A stretch of DNA of 64,000 bases from Gilvibacter sediminis (GTDB lineage: Bacteria > Bacteroidota > Bacteroidia > Flavobacteriales > Flavobacteriaceae): contig NZ_JAQQTE010000023.1 of NCBI RefSeq assembly GCF_028561565.1, forward strand, positions 1-64,000. The letters are read 5' to 3'. Made by a program: the position numbers and the translations under genes. Shown here one piece after another: positions 54,515-63,087 of the stretch (within the stretch, counting starts at the first letter, position 1; every line of letters begins with the position of its first letter). The notes under the pieces were generated by a model. It was not told the DNA's origin. It searched no databases and was given only the letters and a program-made list of their open reading frames with translations.

Positions 54515-55093
54515 ATGAAAAAGAAAATGCTAACAGCCCTTTTGGGCCTGTTTACTGCTGCCCTATGGGCACAGGATGATCAATCAGAATCACCAAAACC
54601 CATTGACGAAAGAAAACACGAACTGCGATTGGATGCCATAGAAGCATTAGCCATTCCGAACATTGAGATCAATTACGAATACGTGCTGAGCCGCTATTCT
54701 GGAGTTGGAGCAGCGATCAACATTGGTTTAGAAGACAGCTTCAATGAATACCAAGCCTTTGCACTCACTCCTTTTTACAGACAATACTTCTTTAATAAAA
54801 AAGAGTATGGAGCGCGCGGGTTCTTTGTGGAAGGTATGCTGCAGTTTGCCTTTGGTAAAGAAGAGTTTACAGAGGAATTTGCAGGTATCCCAGATAGAGA
54901 AGTTCCCGGCTTTATAACCACGGATGAATCTTGGTTCAATACGGGAATCGGGATCGCTGTTGGACAGAAATGGGTAAGCAATAACGGTTTTGTATTTGAA
55001 CTCAGTATTGGTGGCGGACGTTACCTATTGAGTCCTGACTTTGGACCGGAAGGATTCTTTAGAGGCGGACTTTTAGTTGGATACCGATTCTAA
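54515..55093 (+). CDS. outer-membrane beta-barrel-like protein, unknown function
   Basis: A 192-residue exported protein (signal MKKKMLTALLGLFTAALWAQ). The mature part alternates aromatic and small residues in about eight strands (ELRLDAIEALAIPNIEINYEY, GVGAAINIG, FALTPFYRQYFF, GFFVEGMLQFAF, NTGIGIAVGQKW, FVFELSIGGGRYLL) and ends GGLLVGYRF with a terminal Phe, as in 8-stranded OM barrels (DUF3575-like). It follows pepT by 21 bases. Confidence 0.75.
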   Translation: MKKKMLTALLGLFTAALWAQDDQSESPKPIDERKHELRLDAIEALAIPNIEINYEYVLSRYSGVGAAINIGLEDSFNEYQAFALTPFYRQYFFNKKEYGARGFFVEGMLQFAFGKEEFTEEFAGIPDREVPGFITTDESWFNTGIGIAVGQKWVSNNGFVFELSIGGGRYLLSPDFGPEGFFRGGLLVGYRF

Positions 55094-55125
55094 ATGATTT
55101 TAGGCTGCAACAAACTTGCACCAAT

Positions 55126-55156
55126 AAAAAAGCCGCTCCAAAAGAGCGGCTTTTTT
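55126..55156. terminator. bidirectional terminator between the barrel protein and yajC
   Basis: AAAAAAGCCGCTC, loop CAAAA, GAGCGGCTTTTTT between convergent genes. Confidence 0.87.
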
Positions 55157-55173
55157 AATTGCCCGAAAGCAAC

Positions 55174-55458
55174 TTATTTTTTCGCAGGTTCGTTTAAGCG
55201 TTTGCTTTTTTCCATTGAAATAGCTGCACGATCAAATTTGATCTTGCCAGCTCCAGTCTCAATGATGCAAGTACCGTCATCGTTTAGATCCAATACCTTG
55301 CCGTGCATACCGCTAATGGTAACCACGCGATCTCCCTTTTTTAATTCTTCAATGAACTTGCGTTCTTGTTTTTGCTTTTTACGTTGTGGCGCTATCAAAA
55401 AAAGATAGAAAACGGCAAAAAGCAGTAATAAGGGAACAAATTGTTGAATACCTTCCAT
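55174..55458 (-). CDS. yajC: preprotein translocase subunit YajC
   Basis: Small accessory subunit of the SecDF-YajC complex. The 94-residue protein has one N-terminal helix (FVPLLLLFAVFYLFLIAPQRKKQKQ) and the conserved FIEELKKGDRVVTISGMHGKVLDLND. Length is normal. It comes 3 bases after the DUF1573 gene. Confidence 0.95.
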   Translation of the reverse strand: MEGIQQFVPLLLLFAVFYLFLIAPQRKKQKQERKFIEELKKGDRVVTISGMHGKVLDLNDDGTCIIETGAGKIKFDRAAISMEKSKRLNEPAKK

Positions 55459-55461
55459 GGA

Positions 55462-55968
55462 TTATCTTCCTGAAGGATTAGCTTGGATTGGAGATCCACC
55501 TGCAGCTCCGGCCTTAGGAGTTACAAATGCTTTGATCTTGATCATTTCTTTACCGTTGCGCGTGTTAGCAGTGATAGTCACTGTTTTGCTTACTTGGTTT
55601 TGTCCAGATCCGTTAAACTTCACAAGCATCTCTCCTTCTCCACCAGGAGGGATAGACTCACGTGACCAAGTTGGAACTGTACATCCACAGCTTGATTTTG
55701 CATCTACAACAACCAATGGAGCGTTTCCAGTATTAGTGAATTTGAACAAGTGCTCTACATTAGTTCCTTGATCGATAGTTCCGAAGTCGTGCTCAGTAGC
55801 TTCAAAAGTCATAATTGGGAACTTCGCTTCATCTCCGCTAGTGCTCGTAGCTGCACCTGCGTTAGCAGATACATCAGTCGTTCCGTCTACTTTTTCAGCA
55901 GCGTTTTCCTTACAAGAAGTAAAGGCAAAAGCAACAAAGGCTGCCAATATTAATGCTGATTTTCTCAT
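55462..55968 (-). CDS. DUF1573 lipoprotein
   Basis: A 168-residue lipoprotein (lipobox TSC, Cys19), with an Ala-rich linker and one DUF1573 immunoglobulin-like domain: FEATEHDFGTIDQGTNVEHLFKFTNTGNAPLVVVDAKSSCGCTVPTWS, then PPGGEGEMLVKFNGSG and TVTITANTRNG. The paired Cys in SSCGCT is typical. Role unknown; the family is abundant in Bacteroidota envelopes. It lies between nusB and yajC. I use ATG 55968, as the earlier ATG lacks a signal peptide. Confidence 0.9.
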   Translation of the reverse strand: MRKSALILAAFVAFAFTSCKENAAEKVDGTTDVSANAGAATSTSGDEAKFPIMTFEATEHDFGTIDQGTNVEHLFKFTNTGNAPLVVVDAKSSCGCTVPTWSRESIPPGGEGEMLVKFNGSGQNQVSKTVTITANTRNGKEMIKIKAFVTPKAGAAGGSPIQANPSGR

Positions 55969-56020
55969 CTTTTTAGGTTTAATTTTTTTAAGAGTGGCTA
56001 AAATAACCAAAATTTCTATT

Positions 56021-56965
56021 CTATCTAAGTCCTCGCCCTATTTTGTTGAGGCTGTCATTGTCGCGGTATTGCTGGACTAATTTGTCCAAAATACCATTGA
56101 TAAAAATACTGCTTTTAGGGGTAGAATACTCCTTGGCAATTTCTAAATATTCGTTAATTGTAACCTTTACGGGAATGCTTGGGAAGTGTAAAAATTCTGC
56201 GATTCCCATCTTGATCATGATCATATCGAGATCTGCGATCCGGTCTTTATCCCAGTTTGGAGTCTTACCAATGATGTCCTTAGTGTATTTTTCGTCATGA
56301 AGCACCACTTTTCTAAAGAGATCCACGCCAAAATCTAGATCTTCCTTATTCTTAAAAGCGGGCGGCATGAGTTTTCCATCTGATGGGTTTGGCCCCATTT
56401 GATTCAGCAACTTGACGATCCCCGTATTGACAACCGGATAGTCATCCAACCAGGTCAATCGCTTGTCTTCAAAATAATCGTAAAGCTTATCATTGGGTGC
56501 AATGATCTGTTTGTAAAGTTGGATCACAAAATCCTTATCGGCCTTAAAATCTGGCTCAGCACCATTCATGTATTGCTCAAAGATCTCCGAAGCGAGCACC
56601 TCTTTGTGCAACAAACTGATGTATTCATCATCCAATTGCCAAAAGTCTAGCTTTCGCTCGGCAATTAAATTATTTAATGCTGCATTGTCCTTTAAAAGAA
56701 CGAGCACTTTGTTGTCTATGAATCGAGTATTGGGATTGAGATCTTCCTGAGTTACTAGGTGTTTCTTTTTGCGCTTTTCCAGTTGCACCTCAGCATAAGC
56801 ACGTAAGTTTACCAACAGGCCTAACATCACCAAATGCAGATCGCGCATCTGCTCCATGCTGTAAACCAGGAACTTTTCACTCTTTTTGAGTTCATCAATT
56901 TCTGCTTTGTCAAAAGCATAGATGGTCTGTAATACTTTTATACGTATATGTCTTCGGGTCAACAT
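56021..56965 (-). CDS. nusB: transcription antitermination factor NusB, long Bacteroidota form
   Basis: Binds boxA RNA with NusE (S10) in rRNA antitermination. The protein is 314 residues, about twice the enterobacterial NusB, the usual size in this phylum. The start MLTRRHIRIKVLQTIYAFDKAE and the C-terminal NusB fold (WDKDRIADLDMIMIKMGIAEFL, PVKVTINEYLEIAKEYSTPKSSIFINGILDKL) are clear; the middle about 100-190 is an insertion. TACATTTG at 57012-57005 is a likely -7 box. An ATG 42 bases upstream would lie near the transcription start and is rejected. Confidence 0.93.
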   Translation of the reverse strand: MLTRRHIRIKVLQTIYAFDKAEIDELKKSEKFLVYSMEQMRDLHLVMLGLLVNLRAYAEVQLEKRKKKHLVTQEDLNPNTRFIDNKVLVLLKDNAALNNLIAERKLDFWQLDDEYISLLHKEVLASEIFEQYMNGAEPDFKADKDFVIQLYKQIIAPNDKLYDYFEDKRLTWLDDYPVVNTGIVKLLNQMGPNPSDGKLMPPAFKNKEDLDFGVDLFRKVVLHDEKYTKDIIGKTPNWDKDRIADLDMIMIKMGIAEFLHFPSIPVKVTINEYLEIAKEYSTPKSSIFINGILDKLVQQYRDNDSLNKIGRGLR

Positions 56966-57041
56966 GAATAAGAACTTAACACAGGAATACTTTGTTGTAC
57001 CCTGCAAATGTAATTAAAAAACGCCTTGTGTTTACTGTGGA

Positions 57042-58139
57042 TTAGCTATCCTTTTTACGCGCATCAATTCTCGCCTGAGCAATATCAAAAGCCGCTTGAT
57101 GCGTCGTGATGTTTTGCTGCTCTGCTTTCTCTAGGATCTCCAGGGTAGTATTGTAGATGTTCTCCGTCTTGCGCATGATGTCTGCCTTGCCGTAGTTCTC
57201 CAATTCTGCATAGACGTTGATGATCCCACCAGCGTTGATCAAGAAATCGGGAGCGTATACGATTCCTCGCTCACGCAAGCGCTTTCCGTGGATGTTCTCA
57301 TCCGCCAATTGATTGTTGGCAGCACCTGCAATAACAGGAGCTTGTAGCAACTCAATGGTCTGATCATTAACCGTAGCACCTAAAGCACATGGTGCGTAAA
57401 TGTCCATAGGCTCTGCATAAAGATTATCGCCGCGATAGATCTCTGCTCCGTACTTTGAACTCACCTCTTGCAAACGCTCTTCGCTGATGTCACTCAAAAC
57501 AACTTTTGCTCCTTCATTGGTCAAATGCTCAACCAATGCTTCACCAACATTTCCGATCCCTTGTACAAAGACGCGTTTGTCTTCTAACATTTCAGAACCA
57601 AAACGGTATTTAGCAGCTGCTTTCATTCCCATAAAAACACCATAAGCTGTAATTGGAGATGGATTTCCGGCCCCTCCTTTAGCTTCGGAGATTCCCGTTA
57701 CATAAGGAGTAACGGTGCGCACCAAGTCCATATCAGAAGTAGCCATACCCACATCTTCTGCAGTGATATACTTTCCACCCAACGAGTGTACAAACTCTCC
57801 AAAACGCAACATAAGTTCTGGAGTTTTCTGCGTCTTAGCATCACCTATGATGACCGCCTTTCCTCCACCGAGATTCAAACCAGTAATAGCCGACTTATAA
57901 GTCATTCCTCGAGACAAACGAAGCACGTCGTTCAAGGCTTCCCATTCGGTCTTATATGACCACATTCGGGTACCTCCCAAAGCGGGTCCCATCACGGTAT
58001 TGTGGATACCAATTATTGCTTTTAAACCTGTATCTTTGTCATTACAAAAGACCACTTGCTCGTGGTTATCGAAAGAAAGTTGACCAAAAACGGGATCCAT
58101 TTTTTTCAGGTCTTCAAAAGGTATGGTTTCTGCCATCAT
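57042..58139 (-). CDS. leucine dehydrogenase-type amino-acid dehydrogenase
   Basis: Deaminates branched-chain amino acids with NAD. The 365-residue protein has AIIGIHNTVMGPALGGTRMW, the catalytic Lys region RGMTYKSAITGLNLGGGKAVI (both Lys in place), TAEDVGMATSDMDLV, the Rossmann motif VFVQGIGNVGEALVEHL, and GAANNQLADENIHGKRL. The similarity is closest to Leu/Phe/Val dehydrogenases. It has a good promoter at 58207-58177. Either of two adjacent ATGs can be the start. Confidence 0.93.
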   Translation of the reverse strand: MMAETIPFEDLKKMDPVFGQLSFDNHEQVVFCNDKDTGLKAIIGIHNTVMGPALGGTRMWSYKTEWEALNDVLRLSRGMTYKSAITGLNLGGGKAVIIGDAKTQKTPELMLRFGEFVHSLGGKYITAEDVGMATSDMDLVRTVTPYVTGISEAKGGAGNPSPITAYGVFMGMKAAAKYRFGSEMLEDKRVFVQGIGNVGEALVEHLTNEGAKVVLSDISEERLQEVSSKYGAEIYRGDNLYAEPMDIYAPCALGATVNDQTIELLQAPVIAGAANNQLADENIHGKRLRERGIVYAPDFLINAGGIINVYAELENYGKADIMRKTENIYNTTLEILEKAEQQNITTHQAAFDIAQARIDARKKDS

Positions 58140-58176
58140 AAATGTAATAGGTTAAGAATCCTTTAAAAAGGACGGG

Positions 58177-58207
58177 CAAAAGTAACGGTTAATTGAATTA
58201 TTAACAA
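58177..58207 (-). promoter_or_regulatory. promoter of the leucine dehydrogenase gene
   Basis: TTG (58207-58205), 20-base spacer, TACTTTTG (58184-58177) on the minus strand; ATG at 58139. Confidence 0.7.
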
Positions 58208-58256
58208 CTAAATAGGGGTATAAATAAGAATAATTTATTAACCATCTACTGAGGGA

Positions 58257-60011
58257 ATGAAGGAACTGAGGTATCTCAACAAATTTTTTATCAAGTATCG
58301 CGGACGGCTTGTCCTGGGGCTACTCATCACGGTTGTGGCGCGAATCTTTGCTTTGTTCATTCCAATCTTTCTAGGAAATATTATTGATACGGTGAGCGCA
58401 TTTTACAACGCCACCAAAGATCAAATGGCCGCCTTGAATTCTGAACTCAATACCAACATTTTAATCATCATTGGAGCGGCCTTACTTTCTGCCTTTTTTA
58501 CCTTCTTGATGCGTCAGACTTTGATCGTGATCTCTCGTTATATCGAGTTCGATTTGAAAAACGAGGTCTTTTTGCAATACGAGCGGCTCTCCTTGGCCTT
58601 TTACAAACAAAACCGAACCGGAGATCTGATGAGCCGGATCAGTGAAGATGTCTCAAAGGTCCGTATGTATGTTGGTCCAGCAGTAATGTATAGCGCCACC
58701 ACGGTGACGACCTTTGTAGTGACCATCAGCTATATGATCTATACAGCTCCAATGCTTACGCTTTACGCCGTAACACCACTTCCCATACTGTCAGTAGCCA
58801 TTTATAAGCTGAGTCGGGCCATACATAAAAGAAGTACTGTGGTGCAGGAGTACTTGGCCAAACTCACCACCTTCACCCAAGAATCCTTTAGCGGTATTTC
58901 AGTGATCAAGGCATACGGGATTGAACCTCCAACCAATGCGAGCTTTATAGACTTGGCAGAAGGTAGCAAGGATAAGAATATTGAATTGGTTAAAGTACAG
59001 GCCCTTTTCTTTCCCTTAATGATCTTACTGATCGGAATCAGCAATACCTTAGTGGTATATATTGGAGGACAACAGTACATCAACGGCCAAATAGATCTAG
59101 GGACCATTGTAGAATTCTTGGTCTATGTGAATATGCTGACCTGGCCTGTGGCCATTGTGGGATGGGTAACCTCTATGGTCCAGCAGGCAGAGGCCTCTCA
59201 AAAACGCATCAACGAATTCTTAAGTCAGCAACCAGAAATTGAGAATCCTACTTTAGAACCTTTGACACTGCAAGGAACCATTGCATTCAATGATGTCTAT
59301 TTCACCTATCCAGACACTGGAATCACTGCTTTGAAAGGTGTAAGTTTTAATCTAAAGCCCGGAGAAAAACTCGCCATACTGGGGAACACAGGTTCGGGTA
59401 AATCAACCATACTGGAATTGTTAGGCAGGCTTTATGACGTTAAAGAGGGTAGCATTACTATTGATGGGAAAGATCTTCGCGAACTCAACTTAGAAGCCTT
59501 TAGGCAGCAAATGGGCTATGTGCCCCAAGACGCTTTCTTGTTCAGTGATACCATTGCCAACAACATTAAGTTTGGTAAAGAAGAGGCTAGCGAGGCTGAA
59601 ATTCAGCAAGCCGCCAAGATGGCCGTGGTTCACGACAATATTGTTGATTTTAGTAAAGGCTATGACACCATTTTAGGAGAACGCGGCATCACCCTTTCTG
59701 GAGGACAGAAGCAACGTGTTTCTATTGCTAGAGCCTTGATCAAATCGCCTAAACTACTCCTATTGGACGATTGCCTCTCTGCGGTGGATACGGAAACTGA
59801 AGAGGCCATTTTGAGCAATTTAGAAGTCGCAACTCAAGATTGCACCACCTTGATCGTAAGTCACCGGGTCTCTTCTGCAAAGACTGCAGATCAGATCATT
59901 GTACTTGAAGAAGGGCAGATTTTACAACGCGGTACTCACCAAGAATTGCTCACTCAAGAAGGCTATTACAAGGACCTTTACCAAAAGCAATTGGCAGAAA
60001 AAGAAATATAG
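58257..60011 (+). CDS. ABC transporter, fused permease and ATPase (MdlB/MsbA type)
   Basis: A 584-residue half-transporter that dimerises. Six membrane helices lie in about 1-310. The ATPase domain has Walker A LGNTGSGKST, Q-loop YVPQDAFLF, signature LSGGQKQRVSIARAL, Walker B LLLLDDCLSAVD and the switch His in IVSHRVSS. The Walker B catalytic Glu is Asp (LDDC), as seen in one partner of some heterodimeric exporters; no partner gene lies adjacent. Substrate unknown (drug, lipid or peptide). Confidence 0.92.
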   Translation: MKELRYLNKFFIKYRGRLVLGLLITVVARIFALFIPIFLGNIIDTVSAFYNATKDQMAALNSELNTNILIIIGAALLSAFFTFLMRQTLIVISRYIEFDLKNEVFLQYERLSLAFYKQNRTGDLMSRISEDVSKVRMYVGPAVMYSATTVTTFVVTISYMIYTAPMLTLYAVTPLPILSVAIYKLSRAIHKRSTVVQEYLAKLTTFTQESFSGISVIKAYGIEPPTNASFIDLAEGSKDKNIELVKVQALFFPLMILLIGISNTLVVYIGGQQYINGQIDLGTIVEFLVYVNMLTWPVAIVGWVTSMVQQAEASQKRINEFLSQQPEIENPTLEPLTLQGTIAFNDVYFTYPDTGITALKGVSFNLKPGEKLAILGNTGSGKSTILELLGRLYDVKEGSITIDGKDLRELNLEAFRQQMGYVPQDAFLFSDTIANNIKFGKEEASEAEIQQAAKMAVVHDNIVDFSKGYDTILGERGITLSGGQKQRVSIARALIKSPKLLLLDDCLSAVDTETEEAILSNLEVATQDCTTLIVSHRVSSAKTADQIIVLEEGQILQRGTHQELLTQEGYYKDLYQKQLAEKEI

Positions 60012-60074
60012 TTTGCCTATTGTTTGCTATCGTTTTTTTTTAGATTTTTGGCTAACGCAAAAACTAAACTAAAC

Positions 60075-60461
60075 ATGAGTGATCACATGCTGGAGAAAGA
60101 AGAAATCTACTCCAAAGTCCTGAGAGCTGGGCGTCGGACGTACTTCTTCGATGTTCGATCAACCAAGGCAGGAGACTATTATTTGACCATCACAGAGAGT
60201 AAAAAGTTCACTAATGAAGATGGTTCTTTTCACTACAAGAAACACAAAATATACCTCTACAAAGAGGATTTCTCTAGTTTTAGAGACCACGTAAATGAGA
60301 TGATCGACTTCATCATTGCAGAGAAAGGAGAGGAAGTGATCAGTGAGCGCCATCAGAAAGACTACAAAAAGGAATACCAAAACGGGCAGCCACAAACGGC
60401 TGAGGTGAGTTCAGAGCCGACCACCCAATCCTTTACTGATATTGACTTTGACGATATTTAA
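60075..60461 (+). CDS. PUR-family (DUF3276) nucleic-acid-binding protein
   Basis: A 128-residue protein with a single PUR repeat: EEIYSKVLRAGRRTYFFDVRSTKAGDYYLTITESKK and KHKIYLYKEDFSSFRDHVNEMIDFI. This fold binds single-stranded DNA or RNA in the animal Pur-alpha protein and is widespread in Bacteroidota as DUF3276. The C-terminus is acidic (SFTDIDFDDI). I start at ATG 60075; the frame runs upstream to 60024 but without a conserved extension. Confidence 0.88.
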   Translation: MSDHMLEKEEIYSKVLRAGRRTYFFDVRSTKAGDYYLTITESKKFTNEDGSFHYKKHKIYLYKEDFSSFRDHVNEMIDFIIAEKGEEVISERHQKDYKKEYQNGQPQTAEVSSEPTTQSFTDIDFDDI

Positions 60462-60482
60462 ATCTTAAAGTTTCCCTAAATG

Positions 60483-60518
60483 AAAAACCGCTTGGCCCCT
60501 TTGCCAGCGGTTTTTTTT
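60483..60518 (+). terminator. terminator of the PUR-family gene
   Basis: AAACCGC-T-TGGC, loop CCCTTT, GCCA-GCGGTTT and a T run, about 25 bases after the stop. Confidence 0.83.
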
Positions 60519-60573
60519 ATCTTTAAGAATTATAGATTACAGCATTAATCCAACCACAACACACAAACCAACC

Positions 60574-63087
60574 ATGTTAAGAATCGCCTTTAGCCTGGCT
60601 GTATTTTTCTCTCTAACAGCAGCGGCACAAGACTATCAAGTAGATCTCAATTATTACCTCCCATCAGACGTCACCTATGACCCCAACATCCCCACACCAG
60701 AAAGTGTGATCGGACATCAAGTTGGAGACTGGCACATCACCCACGACAAACTTGCCATGTATATGCAAGCCTTGGCTGCTGCGAGTGACCGCATAACCAT
60801 TGAGTCTAGAGGAACTACCTTTGAAGGGCGACCTATATTGTTACTCACCGTGACCAGCCCAGAGAATCACAGCCGAATTGATCAGATACAAGCGGCACAT
60901 ATGGCACTCACCGATAACGGCAGCGGAGACACTACTCAAATGCCCGTAATTGTATATCAAGGCTTTTCCATCCACGGAAACGAACCCAGCGGATCTAATG
61001 CGGCTCTGCTCTACGCCTACTATTTGGCAGCGGCCCAAGGCCCCGTGATTGAGGAGAAACTAAAAAATACGGTTGTACTGTTGGATCCTTCGTTCAATCC
61101 GGATGGATTGCAGCGTTTTGCCTATTGGGCCAACGTACACAAAAGTATCAACATCAATCCAGATCCAAACGATCGCGAATACAGCGAGGTATGGCCGGGC
61201 GGACGCACCAACCACTATTGGTTTGATATGAACCGCGACTGGTTACCGGTACAATTACCAGAATCCAGAGCGCGTATTGAAAGCTTTCACAAATGGTATC
61301 CGAATGTATTGACAGACCATCACGAAATGGGCACCAATGCGACCTTCTTTTTCCAACCGGGAATTCCATCGAGAACGCACCCTTTAACGCCACAGCGCAA
61401 TCAGGACCTTACCGGAGAGATCGCTGAGTTCCACGTAAAGGCCTTGGATCAGATTGGTAGTTTGTATTATACGGAAGAGAGCTTTGATGATTTTTACTAC
61501 GGAAAGGGTTCTACCTTCCCAGACATCAATGGTGGAATTGGAATCTTATTTGAGCAAGCCTCATCTCGAGGTCACGCTCAAGAAAGCGATAATGGAATTT
61601 TGACCTTCCCGTTCACCATCAGAAATCAATTGACTGCAGCCTTAAGTACTTTAGAGGCCAGCGCAAACATGCGCACCACCCTTTTGGACTACCAAAAGCA
61701 GTTCTTTAGCGACGCGCGCAACGAGGCGTCAAAAGGCGGTGCTTATATTGTTGGTGACCCTAAGGATGCTGCCCGTGTTTATCATTTTGCTGAGATCTTG
61801 GATCGTCATAAGATCAAATTTCACGAACTTAAAAATGACGTGAACGTTGGCGGAAAATCCTATAAACAAGGCTTTAGCTATATCATTCCAAAGAATCAAA
61901 AGAACCACCGTCTACTCAATGCCATGTTTGATGTGCGCACCACTTTTAAAGACAGTTTGTTCTATGACATTTCTGCCTGGACCTTCCCTATGGCGTTCAA
62001 CCTCAACTACAGCGACAAAGCTTCTTTGAGTGCAGCAGGAGCTGAGGTGACGGACCTAAAACCTAAGGAAACAATCCTAACAAACACAGGAGGTTATGCC
62101 TATTTGATGGAATGGCACGAATACTATTCACCTAAGGCGCTCAATATGATCCTGGAAGAGGGCATTCGGGCTAAAGTGGGCATGAAACCCTTCACCCTTG
62201 GTGGGAAACAATACGATTACGGAACCATCATGATCCCAGCGCAGAATCAAAAGCTCGGCCCCCGAGATCTGGCCAAGTTCCTCAATGATGTTGCTCGCGA
62301 GAGCCATATTGAGATTACGGGTGTAGGTACAGGTTATACTCAGGGAATTGATTTGGGAAGTAACCAATTCAGAGCCATTGAAAAGCAAGAGGTAGCTTTG
62401 ATCATTGGTAACGGAATGAATCCTTATGATGCTGGTGAGATCTGGCATTTGTTTGATACGCGTTATGGCATGAAGATCACTAAAATTGATACGGATGATT
62501 TTGGTCGCGCTGATCTGAGCCGATACACGGACATCATTGTTCCTAATTCTTGGGGCAGTGCTTTGGATAAATCCGACGCTGAGAAACTTGAAGATTGGAT
62601 CCGCGATGGCGGGACCTTGATCGCCTACAAGAATATGGGACGTTGGTTGGATCGCAATGAACTCATGAAGATCGAATTCAAGTCTGAACAAGACACGGCG
62701 ACTAACATCAGTTTTGAACAACGCAGCAACTATTTTGGGGCTCAGGTTATCGGTGGAGCTATTTTCAACACCAAATTAGACCTTTCTCACCCGATCGCCT
62801 TTGGATACACCAAAGACAATATGCCCACCTTTAGAAACAGTACCCTGTTTATGGAGGCGGATGCGCAGAGTTACAATAATCCGGTGCAGTATACCGAGAA
62901 TCCGCTGCTCAGCGGCTATATCTCTGAAGAGAACTTGGAGCTGCTCGGTGGGACTTCTATGGTTAAGATCCAAGGCAAAGGCCGCGGACAGATCATTTAC
63001 TTTACAGACAACACCAATTTTAGAGCTTTCTGGTACGGAACCAACAAACTCTTGATGAACGCAATTTTCTTTGGTGATGAAATGTAG
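60574..63087 (+). CDS. M14-family zinc carboxypeptidase-like exported peptidase
   Basis: An 837-residue secreted or periplasmic protein (signal MLRIAFSLAVFFSLTAAAQ). The M14 domain (about 55-370) has the zinc motif GFSIHGNEPSGSNAAL (H134, E137), the substrate-binding NPDGLQRFAYW and FDMNRDWLP, DHHEMG with the third metal ligand, and the catalytic Glu in GILFEQASSRGHA. The C-terminal half (about 380-837) is a second domain with a class I amidotransferase-like fold (VALIIGNGMNPYDAGEIWHLFD, IIVPNSWGSAL). Its stop overlaps the next gene by 11 bases. Confidence 0.88.
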   Translation: MLRIAFSLAVFFSLTAAAQDYQVDLNYYLPSDVTYDPNIPTPESVIGHQVGDWHITHDKLAMYMQALAAASDRITIESRGTTFEGRPILLLTVTSPENHSRIDQIQAAHMALTDNGSGDTTQMPVIVYQGFSIHGNEPSGSNAALLYAYYLAAAQGPVIEEKLKNTVVLLDPSFNPDGLQRFAYWANVHKSININPDPNDREYSEVWPGGRTNHYWFDMNRDWLPVQLPESRARIESFHKWYPNVLTDHHEMGTNATFFFQPGIPSRTHPLTPQRNQDLTGEIAEFHVKALDQIGSLYYTEESFDDFYYGKGSTFPDINGGIGILFEQASSRGHAQESDNGILTFPFTIRNQLTAALSTLEASANMRTTLLDYQKQFFSDARNEASKGGAYIVGDPKDAARVYHFAEILDRHKIKFHELKNDVNVGGKSYKQGFSYIIPKNQKNHRLLNAMFDVRTTFKDSLFYDISAWTFPMAFNLNYSDKASLSAAGAEVTDLKPKETILTNTGGYAYLMEWHEYYSPKALNMILEEGIRAKVGMKPFTLGGKQYDYGTIMIPAQNQKLGPRDLAKFLNDVARESHIEITGVGTGYTQGIDLGSNQFRAIEKQEVALIIGNGMNPYDAGEIWHLFDTRYGMKITKIDTDDFGRADLSRYTDIIVPNSWGSALDKSDAEKLEDWIRDGGTLIAYKNMGRWLDRNELMKIEFKSEQDTATNISFEQRSNYFGAQVIGGAIFNTKLDLSHPIAFGYTKDNMPTFRNSTLFMEADAQSYNNPVQYTENPLLSGYISEENLELLGGTSMVKIQGKGRGQIIYFTDNTNFRAFWYGTNKLLMNAIFFGDEM